This document shows positions 35,301-45,381 of a stretch of DNA of 64,000 nucleotides, in pieces (position 1 is the first letter of the stretch; each line of letters opens with the position of its first letter). The position numbers were made by a program, and so were the translations under genes. The notes beneath the pieces are model-generated. The model was not told the DNA's origin and searched no databases. It saw only the letters and a list, made by a program, of their open reading frames with translations. Source of the DNA: Cladosporium sp. IMV 00045. Its lineage: Eukaryota; Ascomycota; Dothideomycetes; Cladosporiales; Cladosporiaceae. The DNA lies in NCBI GenBank assembly GCA_001931905.2, contig MSJI02000841.1, positions 30,443-94,442 of the forward strand, written 5' to 3'.

Positions 35301-35925
35301 TGACCTTGCCGCCTCTTCCAGCTTTCTGTTGTATTGCCTGCTTTTGCCGCTCAATCTTGATCACATCGTCAGGCTTGAGAAGGCCTGTGCCACTTCTCGT
35401 AGTCCATGCTGCTACACCAAGCGCTCCGATATAGCGCTTAGATGGCATGGATCCGAAAGCAGCAGGTGTTGGCGCAGGCGCCGTTGATTGCGGTGGCGAA
35501 GCATTTGGCCGAGGTGTGGTTTGGGCTGTGCTTTGAGGTTTGGTGAAAGGCGATGATCGATACGTGCTGGCGCTAGGAGCTCGAGAGGATGAGGGCGGTG
35601 CAGGCGTGTCTTTCCACGAGCCATCGAAGTAGGCGTTGATCGCTCGTTCCAGGTCTTTGCCGAATGTCTGCTGTAGACTCAGGATGGTCTTGGCAGGAGG
35701 ATCTGCACCAGTGAAAGCCTTGAACGTCTCGCCATCGAATACATTCTCCTTGTCGTGATCTGGTTCTCCATTGCTATGCTGTCGTGCGGCAGACGGTGTT
35801 TCTGGCAGGTCGTTGATTTCGTCCGGAAGGGTTGGTTCGGCTTTCAAGGATGGATCCTGAGTAGGCGAATCGTCCACGAAGAAACGCCGCTTCTTGTAAG
35901 GACGGTCATGATCCAGATCGGCCAT
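32363..35925 (-). CDS. RAD5: DNA repair helicase/ubiquitin ligase RAD5
   Basis: Rad5 acts in error-free postreplication repair: it polyubiquitinates PCNA with Ubc13-Mms2 and remodels stalled forks. The 1161-residue protein is read from two exons, 35925-32542 and 32464-32363. The 77-nt intron joins EEKMLK to VQERKKFLASSLGMMSEDEK and ends RELLS. Domains in order are a HIRAN-like region (about 160-300, YIGALGVAAWTTRSG), the SNF2 ATPase with Walker A GILADEMGLGKT (about 495), DEAH (LDEAHMIKN, about 645), a RING finger inserted in the helicase (CPICSEEPMEEQAVAGCWH, about 873), and the helicase C-terminal lobe (VFMMDPWWSFAVEAQAIDRV). All expected catalytic motifs are present. It is divergent from the NDUFAF6-like gene. 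Confidence 0.96.
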
Positions 35926-36307
35926 GCTGCAGTGTTTGCGAGGACAACGATGGCTATGCGAGTGTCCTCACCACAAGGAGAGTGTCTTTCGAGAGGTCTA
36001 GTCTCACTGCGGCAGCGGGACCATCAAATGATGGCAAGCGCGAGGGACGCGTTTTGATGGAACGCGACTAAATCAGCCTCGGAAGGGAGGCCGATTAATC
36101 AATCAATGAGCAAGACGTCATCAAATGTTTTCTCCAGGACCCTCAAGTCCTCAACAGAGCTGAAGAACACGACCAAAAGGCCGAATTCTATTCGTCAATC
36201 CACCATATTCACTAAATACCTCCACTTACATTGTATCATTGCATACCTTAAAGAAGCTATACTGCATTGAAGGCAACAAACTGAAAAGAGAAAAGAAAGA
36301 GCAGGAA
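35926..36307. promoter_or_regulatory. Shared divergent promoter region (RAD5 / NDUFAF6-like)
   Basis: 382 bp separate the two divergent start codons. No strong TATA box is seen. Confidence 0.45.
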
Positions 36308-37489
36308 ATGAGCATATCAAAAAGAGCTTGCGCGAGAGGCGCTGGACTGGCCACGAAGAACAAGACAAGATGGAGCACAACACCACAGAGGCGGTTTGCC
36401 TCGTCTGAGGTAAACCAACCCAGCTCAGGAATATCATCACGCGAAGAACTGGCGTCAGCAAGGAAATACTGCTTGGACTTATTGCGAAAATACGACACGC
36501 CCTCGTCTCTCCTCTTGCCATACATCCCCAGTCACGCCCGCGATGCCTACGTCGCACTGCGCGCATTCAACATTGATGTCGCTAAGACTGCCGACACAAC
36601 AAGCACACCTACCATAGGAAGCATGCGCCTGCAGTTCCAGCGAGATGCCGTTACGAAGGCGTTGGCGGGAACTCCTCCAAAACAGCCTATTGCGCTTCTG
36701 CTTGCTAAAGCGGCGGACGGCGTCTGGGAGTTGACAGATGGAAAGTCGACCTTCAGCAAAAGCTGGTTTATGCGCATCATTGACACACGGGAGAAATACT
36801 TGTCAAATCCACCTTACCCGGACATCGCTGCGGTAGAGTCGTATGCCGAGAATACCTACAGCACTTTGCACTATCTCACCCTTCAAGCTTTACCTATGGC
36901 CAGCCTCACGGCAGACCACGTCGCAAGCCATATTGGTAAAGCAACCGGAATCGCAGCGGTATTGCGAGGCCTTCCTCTGATCGCATTCCCTGGACCACCC
37001 AATTCCCACAGTAACCAGACTGGTCAGCTTGCAGGCGATGTGGGAGCCACTCGCCACGGCGCGGTCATGCTTCCCCTAGACATAATGGCCGAGTGCGGCG
37101 TGCGGGAGGAAGATGTCCTACGCAACGGCGCCCAAGCGCACGGTCTCCGCGATGCAGTATTCGCAGTAGCGACGCGCGCCAACGACCACCTTATCACCGC
37201 CCGGCAAATGCTGACCAACATCCGCGCTGGGCAAGACGCCGGGCACGAATTCGAGCATCAGCACGAAGAGGAGCACATCTACCAGCCCAGCACCAACAAG
37301 GGCAAAGCCGAATCGCAGTCGCAGGAAATGGAGCGAGCCTTTGGCGTCTTCATGCCCGCCGTGGCGACGCAAGTCTGGTTGGACCGTCTGCAACAGGTCG
37401 ATTTTGACATTTTCAGCGATAAGCTCCGGGTCACCGACTGGAAGTTGCCCTTCAAGGCTTTCTGGGCGTATAACCGACGAAGCTTATAG
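36308..37489 (+). CDS. NDUFAF6: NDUFAF6-like mitochondrial complex I assembly factor
   Basis: The protein belongs to the squalene/phytoene synthase fold family. NDUFAF6 members assist assembly of respiratory complex I rather than isoprenoid synthesis. The ATG at 36308 was chosen because it starts a typical mitochondrial presequence (MSISKRACARGAGLATKNK, with a later RRFAS cleavage-like site); the in-frame upstream start would add 23 lysine-rich residues. Diagnostic segments are YCLDLLRKYDTPSSLLLPYI, ARDAYVALRAFNIDVAK, WFMRIIDTREKYLSNPPYPD, LGLR-type GKATGIAAVLRGLPLI and LPLDIMAECGVREEDVLRNG. The Asp-rich catalytic motifs of true squalene synthases are not evident, as known for this subfamily. 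It is a single exon of 393 codons, with the stop at 37489. Confidence 0.88.
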   Translation: MSISKRACARGAGLATKNKTRWSTTPQRRFASSEVNQPSSGISSREELASARKYCLDLLRKYDTPSSLLLPYIPSHARDAYVALRAFNIDVAKTADTTSTPTIGSMRLQFQRDAVTKALAGTPPKQPIALLLAKAADGVWELTDGKSTFSKSWFMRIIDTREKYLSNPPYPDIAAVESYAENTYSTLHYLTLQALPMASLTADHVASHIGKATGIAAVLRGLPLIAFPGPPNSHSNQTGQLAGDVGATRHGAVMLPLDIMAECGVREEDVLRNGAQAHGLRDAVFAVATRANDHLITARQMLTNIRAGQDAGHEFEHQHEEEHIYQPSTNKGKAESQSQEMERAFGVFMPAVATQVWLDRLQQVDFDIFSDKLRVTDWKLPFKAFWAYNRRSL

Positions 37490-37680
37490 AATTTGGTCAG
37501 CTTTTTTTGATATGGCTTTCTCGCATACTGCTTACTACCACTGGCAGCGAGCCATCGCACATTCAACAGAATAATTTGTACAATACCGTAGGATATAATG
37601 CCCACAATTTCTCGTCGCTTTTCGTCTTCTTCCTCTCCTTTTCGCACCTTTTCACATACCCCGTACAACACGCCTTCGAC

Positions 37681-39540
37681 ATGTCGCAGAACACTGTTTC
37701 CCAAAGCCAGAGCAAGCTTCCAGACAGATTCTCCTCTTCTTTCACCTTTTCGGATCCTGTTCCCGCCTGGACGTAAGTCTCGCAGGCCCATTTCTCCCCA
37801 ATCCCAAAGAATCATGACGCTGATTGACCTCCAGCCCTGAGACAATGGAGCGCAAGGACTCCTTGAGCGCCACCCAATCCGGTCCGACGGCCACGTCTGC
37901 TACCGCCACGCCGGATCGCGGCACCGTCGGCCTACCCGCCTGTCTTGTGCCCCTTTACAGGTTGCTGGACGACAGAGGCATCTTCGAATTACTGGAGAGG
38001 CATCTTGGACCAGCCGATAACGTCCTGGTCGACGGACGTGCAGGCGATCACTATCGTCTAACGTACATCGGCTGCACCGCCTGCCAATTGACCTACAAGA
38101 CCTCTCAATGCGTAGTCGGACTGGCCGTATTCGCCAAACTCGCCACCGCAGCTCTATCACTCAGCAAGATCGTCAAATCGACCTTCATAGTCGGCGGCAC
38201 GATGACCTACTTCGCACTGAAGGATGCTCCACAGCCCCGCGAGCGTCTTACCAGAGAGCTCACCTCGCGGGAGAACCTTCTCTGCATCATCAGAGTCGGC
38301 GTGGTAGTCGTGCCACTGATCGCCGGCGCCCTACTGGGTCGTTTCACCGGGGGACTGCTCTGGCCCGCCGCCGGCATCCTCATGCTAATGCCCCTGACGC
38401 ACACAGGCATCAACGATCTCATCACCGACGCCGAAGACAGCCAAATCGACCACTACGAGGCGCAACAAGACGCCACCCACGCCGCCTTCGAGGCCGAATT
38501 CCAGACCTTCAACCGCGAACTCCGCTCCCACAAAAACACCACCCAAACCCAGCAGCGCACCATCCAAACCTCCGCCCGCAACCTGGAGGAAACGCAACAC
38601 CACGCCGCGCACCTGACGCACAGACTCGGCCACAGAGAGACCGTCTTGCACAACACAGCCTTCAAACTGGAAACGCAGACGAAGAAACTCGCCGCCCTCA
38701 CCGCAGACCACGACGCCCAAACCCGCACCCTGACCGAAGCCCAAGCCCGCGTCACAAACCAAGTCTCCCTCCTCTCCCACTACTACAGCACCATCCTCTC
38801 CCTGCGCAACCTGCTCTACACACGCGACGACCAGCTTCGCGATCTGAGGAAGCAGCTCGCCGAGTCAACCTCCCAACTCACCGAAACCAAGTCCCAACTC
38901 ACCGAAACCACCACCCAGCTCGAAACCAAAACCACCCAACTCGACCACCTCACCCAATCAACCACCCAATCCCTAGCTACCTCCCAGCGCGACCTGCAAT
39001 CCGCGCGCACGTGCAACCTGCGCGCCCGCGAAGCGACCTGGCTGTACGCCCGCAGAGCCAACGACGCTTGGGCCGCGGTTGACAAGCTGCGCAGCAAGTG
39101 TGCGGGGTTGGGTTGGATGTCAAGGAGGGGAAGGCGAGGGAGGCCGGGTTGGCGAGGGAGTTGGAGGGGTTGGAGAGGGAGATGGAGGGGAAGCAAAGTG
39201 TGGAAAGGGAGGTGGAAGGGTTGAGGAGCGTGGTGGAGGGGACGAGGGGGGAGTTGGGGATTTGTGAGCGCGAATTGGAGGTGCTCAAGGGGGTTTTGGA
39301 GGGGGGGTTGAGGGAGAGTGAGAGGGCGCTGGGCGCAGGGGGGCGGAGGGGAGTAGTAGTGGGAGTGAGAGTGAAGGGGGATTTGAGAAGGTTGGGGAGA
39401 GTGAGGATGAGATTGTCCAGGAGGAGGTGGAGGTCGATGGCGATGCGGATGATGAGGCTGAGGAGGAGTCGGAGGAAGAAGAGGGAAAGCAGAGCGAGGG
39501 GGAGTTTGAGATGGTGAGTGAGCAGTCTCAGTCTGAGTGA
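37681..39540 (+). CDS. Unknown membrane and coiled-coil protein, two apparent frameshifts
   Basis: I do not recognise this family. Exon 1 (37681-37772) joins exon 2 (from 37835) across a 62-nt intron to read VPAWTPETMERKDS. After a soluble N-terminus come two probable membrane spans, one around VVGLAVFAKLATAALSLS and one in RVGVVVVPLIAGALLG...LWPAAGILMLM. A long coiled coil follows, with near-perfect heptads (SQLTETK SQLTETT TQLETKT). The frame then breaks. After the GGGG run 39104-39107, the +1-shifted frame continues the coiled coil (ELEGLEREMEGKQSVEREVE). After the GGGGGG run 39338-39343, a third frame gives an acidic Ser/Glu tail ending FEMVSEQSQSE at 39540. Each break is repaired by one extra G. 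An organelle tether or membrane scaffold is a guess only. Confidence 0.7.
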
Positions 39541-40157
39541 GGGAGATTGTATCCTTTTCTTTTTGGTTTGTGGCGTTTTGGAGTTTGGGGTGAATGCTTT
39601 TCGCAGTTGATATTGGTGGCTTGGTGGAGGATTTCGTTGACCTTGCTGTTTCGGCGTACTTCTTTTTGACGAAATTTTGACAAATTCATCTTGACGAAGG
39701 CCGGTGCTGCTGAACACATGAGGGTGAATCAGCGGCTGCTTGGTTATGTTGTTGGGTTTCTTTGTTATGGCCTTCAGTAATGTCTTATTACATACCATCA
39801 TGAAGCTCCTTTGAAATGCGATGTTTGGAAAATGAACTTCAAGTCTCTCTCATTATCAATACTCGCTGAATCGCTATGTCACTGTGAGCGCTGATGAGTA
39901 CTTATTCGTGGATGCACGCCGTACGCTTGCAAATCGAACATCGCTTGATTAGAAACCGCATTGACTGTCGTCACCATCGTGTCTCCATGCCACATCATGC
40001 CTTGACCTCGTCGCAGAACGTGTGATTAGTTGTCCGAAAGAAAAGAGAAAAAGAGAAAGAAAGAGAAAAAAGTTGCTCATCGATAACATCGACATGTTAC
40101 GAGGAAAAAGAGAAGTGTAGTGCAGATTTCGAAAATCACTCTTGCGAGATCATCTCA
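39541..40157. other. Convergent 3' intergenic region
   Basis: 617 bp lie between two convergent genes. It includes a purine-rich A/G run around 40040-40070. No gene is seen. Confidence 0.5.
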
Positions 40158-41970
40158 TCATTCCGTGCGAATGTCCGGAAGGCCAGAACCAACAGCTTCC
40201 TCGGTCAAAGCGACGCCACCTTCAACTTCGATCTCGCTGCCGAAGCTGTCGTCGCTGTCTTTGCCGGTGAGAGCGGAGCCGACACTAAGCCTGGCATTGC
40301 TGAACTCCATGCTTGGGCTGAGAACGCCACAGATTGTCGCGGCTCTGCCGGGTTTCTGCTTGGGGAATTTGCTGGTGAGTTCATCTTCGAATGCTAGATT
40401 GGTAGATGCGCCGGGCGTGAGAGGGAGGGTCGTGGGTGTTGGAAGACTGATTGATGATGCGCTTGATGAAGTGCGTCCAGGGGAGCATGAGATGCTGCGT
40501 CCGACGCGATGGAGCCGAAGGAGTGGACGATGAGGAGTCGTGTGCTCGGAAGTGGGCATTGCATCAGCAGTAAAGCCGTGTGCCAAAGCACGTTGTCCGT
40601 CATCGAAATCTTGGGTGTCGTATGCACAACCTGAGTTGCGACTGTAGACTGGACAGACACCAGCTCCTGGACACGGAAATGGGTCCGGGGCACGAAGCTC
40701 CCCTAGATCATCCTCGTAGGAGCTGCTCGATGTACTGCATGTGGTCCAGTCGAGAGGTGTATCGAATTCATTGTTGCTGTCGCCTCGTTGTATTAGAGAG
40801 ATGTCTATGCTTTGCGATCGTTGAAGCCGTATGGGACTGAGTCTGGCGTCAGGAGCAGGCTGTCGGAGCCCAAAGTTACGTACGATTCGTGGCTGCATCA
40901 TGGGAAGAGTCATGACTTCCGCCTCCGTAATGGGTGGCTGACTGCTGTCCAGCACCGAGCCGATGTTGATGTACAGGCGATCTTGCAAGAATGGGCGACA
41001 AGTATGGCAGACCATGTAATTACAAGTCTCCGTCTTCATTGGAGGCTGCTTCTTCATGGCACCGCTTGCAGACACGTATCCGGTTGATGTTTGCTGCAGA
41101 GAGCTCGAGTTTTGTGCGACATCTGGCTGTTTTTGATCGGATGCCGGTGGGTTGGCCGTGGTTCCGACTGAAGCCACGATGTCAGACGCCGAGAACGATG
41201 GGAACGTATCTGGCTGTCGTGATGCAGGAGTGCTCTCGGTGTTTGTTGATAGGTTCTCAGTTTGCTTGATGGTGCTAATCAGATGCTCTTTTTGCGCGAC
41301 GAGTTTCTCGACTTGATCGTATGTGTACTGCCCAATTCGAATCTGCTCTGTGACGCTCGGGCTCATCCTGAGTGATGCAGCATAGCGAGACATGACATCA
41401 AAATAGTCAGACTCGTCCGGAACCACAATGGAGCTCTCTCCGTTGGTTGCGACAGAGTCTTGGTGGGACGTGAGCCAGTCCTGGCGGCAAACGTAGAGCC
41501 AGCCGTGCTCTGGAAACTTGCCGCACATCTGGCAGATGTAGTTGCCGTGCAAGCGATGCATAGTAATGTGGGTACACTGCCCGCGGCGCGGAGCATGGTT
41601 GTGAGTGGCCATGCTGGCTCTCAGTCTCGCCGCTGGGGAGGGAGGTGGTGGTACAGCCTTTGAATGTGTGAGTTTGTGTCGAGCAGTAGCCATAGCGAAT
41701 GCGTAGAGAGCGTGTAGCGGGGTCATGTTGTGAGGAGCACGTGGCGAGTCACGACTCGCCACGCACCTGAGGGATGTAGCTGGAGTGGGAGAGGAATCGA
41801 GGAGAGCGAGAGGTTACGCGATCTGTACTGACCTGCTGTATGGCAGCCATGAGAGCCTCTAAGCTTCCACGGTTAGCTTTTCTGGCCGAGTGATCCACGA
41901 AAGGATCACTATTCGCAGTGACTGTCGCATCGGGGGGAGGAGTGGCGAATGGTGAAGGCGTGGCAGCCAT
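40158..41970 (-). CDS. Conserved fungal protein with paired Cys motifs, function unknown
   Basis: Two exons (41970-41833 and 41657-40158) with a 175-nt intron encode 545 residues. The join gives LEALMAAIQQ|AVPPPPSPAARL. The start at 41970 is the first real ATG; the frame upstream opens only with TTG. Two Cys clusters stand out. One is near residues 74-105 (CTHITMHRLHGNYICQMCG, then WLYVCRQDW). The other is CNYMVCHTCRPFLQDRLYI, near the middle. They look like zinc-binding ribbons. The rest is Ser/Thr/Pro-rich and probably disordered, with a polar acidic C-terminus. I have a sense of similar uncharacterised proteins in other ascomycetes but no function. The uninterrupted ORF from 41762 reads through the intron. 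Confidence 0.75.
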
Positions 41971-43176
41971 GTCTGGCGAAGGAGTGAAAGTGAGTGTCAA
42001 TAGGGAGTAGAGAGACCAAAGGACGAGCCTGTCCGGGCAGGGGACGAAGTGAGACGGAGGTTGATGTGAATGGAGCCTTGATGATTACTTTCTGGCAGAA
42101 GTGATGGCTTTTGGGTCTTGGTGGGAGTCTGCGTCGACCATCACGAGCAGGTGGTATGGGTCAAGGCAAGCTCCTTCCTCCTCATGCTGGCTGTTGCAGA
42201 GGTCAGCACCGCATCAAGTGAGCGAAGCGCGACTGGCCATTCTCATCTCCACCACTCCCATCGTCGGTCTTGTTGCCTTTGTCAACGTCCATCTCCATCT
42301 TGCAGAGCAAAGGCAAGATATGTGCGTCCAACGCGGAGTTCTGTTTGTACTACCTCAATCTCGGGAGCTGTGTGAACCCACGTGCTTGCGACAAGGTGCC
42401 TACCCAGTACGCAACACTCGCTTCTCACGGCAGCAAGACCGCTGAACGAGTGATGCATCTTCGGCCATTCCATCAGCAGTCCGTCTGACACCCCAAGAAC
42501 AATCAATCACCTCTGCGCCGCCGTAGCAAAAACGACATTCTGCGGAGAGGACATTCAAATACCGAGTGTATGGTAGCCGCGGCAGCACGTCCTGAAGAAC
42601 ATTCAACCGGGCGGCCCGTCTTTGCCTGCCATTTACCCTGGGTGCTCTGGACTCGATATTGCCATTGAATGTCGACAAAGCGACATACCGGCAGAGAGAT
42701 CTTTGCAGCACAACTTACTGCTAACTTTTAAGATCAATACGTGAAATCAACACCATCGACAAGATCACAACAAAGCGTTGAAGTCGCAAAAACACAGCCG
42801 AGGCACGCAACATTGATTAATCTCCAGACGCCTGCCTCAAAGCACAGAACAGGGAAAGTGGGTCTCGGCCATCTTCTCCAACAATCGGCGCCTTGACCTC
42901 CGACCTCTGGAGCCTGAAGCGACCTGCCGTTGCGCTGGCACCGTTTCCGTTGCTTGTGGTGGCTGGCGGGAGACGCCGATACACTTCCCAGTAGTACTAC
43001 CCGTACCTCTGCTCCTCCCCGTAAACAACCACTACCCGAAACGCCGACCAGCCCTCTCTCGCGCGTCCCCATCCTGTCATTGCGCCTTGCAACAAGCACC
43101 ACCATTCTGAACACACCCTCGACCTGACAACTTCACCACTTGACTGCGCCAATTGCGCAGCCCGCGACCGTACACC
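41971..43176. other. 1.2-kb divergent intergenic region
   Basis: This lies between the start of the Cys-motif gene (minus) and the Mpv17-type gene (plus). The ORFs are short and unrecognised. The last 150 bp is pyrimidine-rich, as in a fungal promoter. Confidence 0.5.
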
Positions 43177-44051
43177 ATGTCTTCAGTCAAGTTCGAGAAG
43201 GAGACCGTCCGCAGCACTGGCGGCGGCAAGGAGGACTTCATGCACAATGTTGGCGAGGCTCTGACCAAGGGCGCCGGGCCCAATGGATATCTTGCTGTAC
43301 GTACCCACGTCCTGAGCATCACAATGCGACGTTCGTCTAAGCTGCGCGCAAAGCTGACATGAGAGATCATGTAGTGGTACCTGAAGAAGCTCCAAGAGGA
43401 CCCTCTCAAAACAAAGATGTTCACATCCGGCTCTCTTGCTGCTCTGCAAGAGTTCCTGGCCTCATGGATCGCCAAAGACCGCAACAAGAGCGGCCACTAC
43501 TTCACCAGCCGCGTGCCCAAAATGGCGGTCTACGGCGCGTTCATCAGCGCTCCTCTGGGACATGTGATGATCTCCATCCTCCAGAAGACTTTCAGAGGCA
43601 GGACTAGTCTCAAGTCGAAGATTCTCCAGATCATCGTCTCAAACCTGGTCGTAAGCACAGTTCATTCTTTTGACATGACATCACGCGCAATAATCTAACA
43701 TCTACATTCCAGATCTCACCTATCCAGAACCTGGTCTACCTCTTCAGCATGGCCATTATCGCCGGCGCGCGCACCTTCCACCAGATCCGTGCGACCGTGA
43801 AGGCTGGCTTCATGCCTGTCATGAAGGTGTCCTGGATCACCTCTCCGATCGCCCTGGCCTTCGCTCAGGCCTTCCTGCCGCAGGAGGCTTGGGTGCCCTT
43901 CTTCAACGTCATTGGCTTCATCATCGGCACCTACATCAACGCGCACACTAAGAAGAAGAGGCTGCAAGCTCTCAGGAGGAAGTACAGCGACGGCAGGTAC
44001 GACGGCAGGACTAACGATGGAAGGTCCGACTATGGCCGCCCTGGCTATTAG
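43177..44051 (+). CDS. Mpv17/PMP22 family integral membrane protein
   Basis: Three exons (43177-43296, 43375-43650 and 43713-44051; introns 78 and 62 nt) encode 244 residues. The protein belongs to the Mpv17/PMP22 family of small four-span membrane proteins of peroxisomes or the inner mitochondrial membrane, thought to act as channels. Family segments are WYLKKLQEDPLKTKMFTSGS, MAVYGAFISAPLGHVMISIL, FHQIRATVKAGFMPVMKVSW and QAFLPQEAWVPFFNVIGFII. The last gives the WP-like signature area, here modified to W-I-T-S-P earlier in the loop. The C-terminus is basic and ends with Asp/Gly/Arg repeats (DGRYDGRTNDGRSDYGRPGY). There is no N-terminal presequence, and peroxisomal location is an inference. 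The start ATG has a CACCATG context. Confidence 0.9.
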
Positions 44052-45381
44052 ATGGTGAGGAGTGAGCCTCACATTGCGGTGTGATTCGAGCCATCAGGAT
44101 CGAGACGCTGGACGGAGATGAGACCACACGCACGGCGTGACAAGAGCGGACCGAGTACTCAGAGCACGATCCTGCTAGACCTATAAGGGACCAGGACCGC
44201 ACACGCCGCCTGGGACCTCATCAACTTGGCTACTCGGCGCTGGTACCGACGGTTTGTGTGTGGAGTGAGAGAGAGAGTGTGTATAACGCCTGTTCATTTT
44301 GTTGACTAATATCCACGAATACCAAAATATTTCCCGCCCTCGAGGAATGAATGTTTCCATGCGTATCGCAAGCGTCGGCTAGCAGCATGAGCCATATGTG
44401 CTGCTTCGGACTGCGCTCCGTGTCTTTCCCAAACATGTCAGACGTGCCGTTCGGAAGATGAAGGCGGTGGAAAGTCTCACGGCATGGAGTTTGTATACCT
44501 ATCAAGCAATCTGGGTGCTCGACTGCCGGCATGCCCGACGGGAGACTTCCTCGCTGATATTGACTTTCTTGCCGCCTCTGCTCCCTCACAGACACAGCTA
44601 ACACAACTCTTATAGATCGCATCTACTAACCATCGAGCTCATACGCAAAGCCTGTCAACCTCGCGAGCGCCCACCCATCGATAATGCTGTGTATGATTCT
44701 GTGCGACTGTTGGCGGTTTCTGTCCGCCATGGGAGACGCAACAGCGGCTGTGTGCAGCAGAGTCGTGCAAACTGGAGAAAAGACGTGCGCTTGCGGGTGT
44801 CTGATAATCTGGAAGAGAAGCTTCCGCCATGGCGTTGGCACGGCTCGTTTTTCGAGCTGGTTTGCTACGTAGCATCTCGGACCTATTCTACCCACCCAAC
44901 ATTTTCCCAGAACACGCAACGACGAGCTGATTGTATGTCGATTGGCTGGAGAAAATCATTGCTTTCTCGCAGGACTGTGTGGGCTTTTCATGGATTGGCA
45001 GTCCTTTGCCATATGACGCATCAGATGAGTACAGCCTAAAGCAAGCCGTGCGTTTGTCCAACAACGGCCATTGCTCGTCGACTGAGGCCATATTTGCGGA
45101 CTTGAGACCGACCAAAGAGCAGCTCGAAGACTCACTCATAGATCTTTGAGGTTGGGCAACACCCAAACCCCTCACGCGCATCACAGCAGCAAACATGGGC
45201 TCGCAACGTAGTTGGTCACAGATTGATATACCCCGACAACCGCTTTCAGCGAGCTGCATCTCATTCCTGTTCGCCTTAACGAATACCTCCCACCCTGTCT
45301 CACTCCCCGTGATTTGGTTGGGCACGTCTTACAAGCAACCACAGCACAACTCGACTCACAGAAGGATCTTACTCGCCATTC
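44052..45381. other. 1.3-kb intergenic region
   Basis: It contains the 3' end of the Mpv17-type transcript and the upstream region of the SprT-like gene. Short ORFs around 44689-45149 look attractive but have no recognisable domain or splice-consistent continuation. Confidence 0.45.

Noticed and set aside
44689..45149. Short plus-strand ORFs that might be exons of a small gene
   Set aside because: Joining them by plausible splice sites did not give a recognisable or consistent protein.
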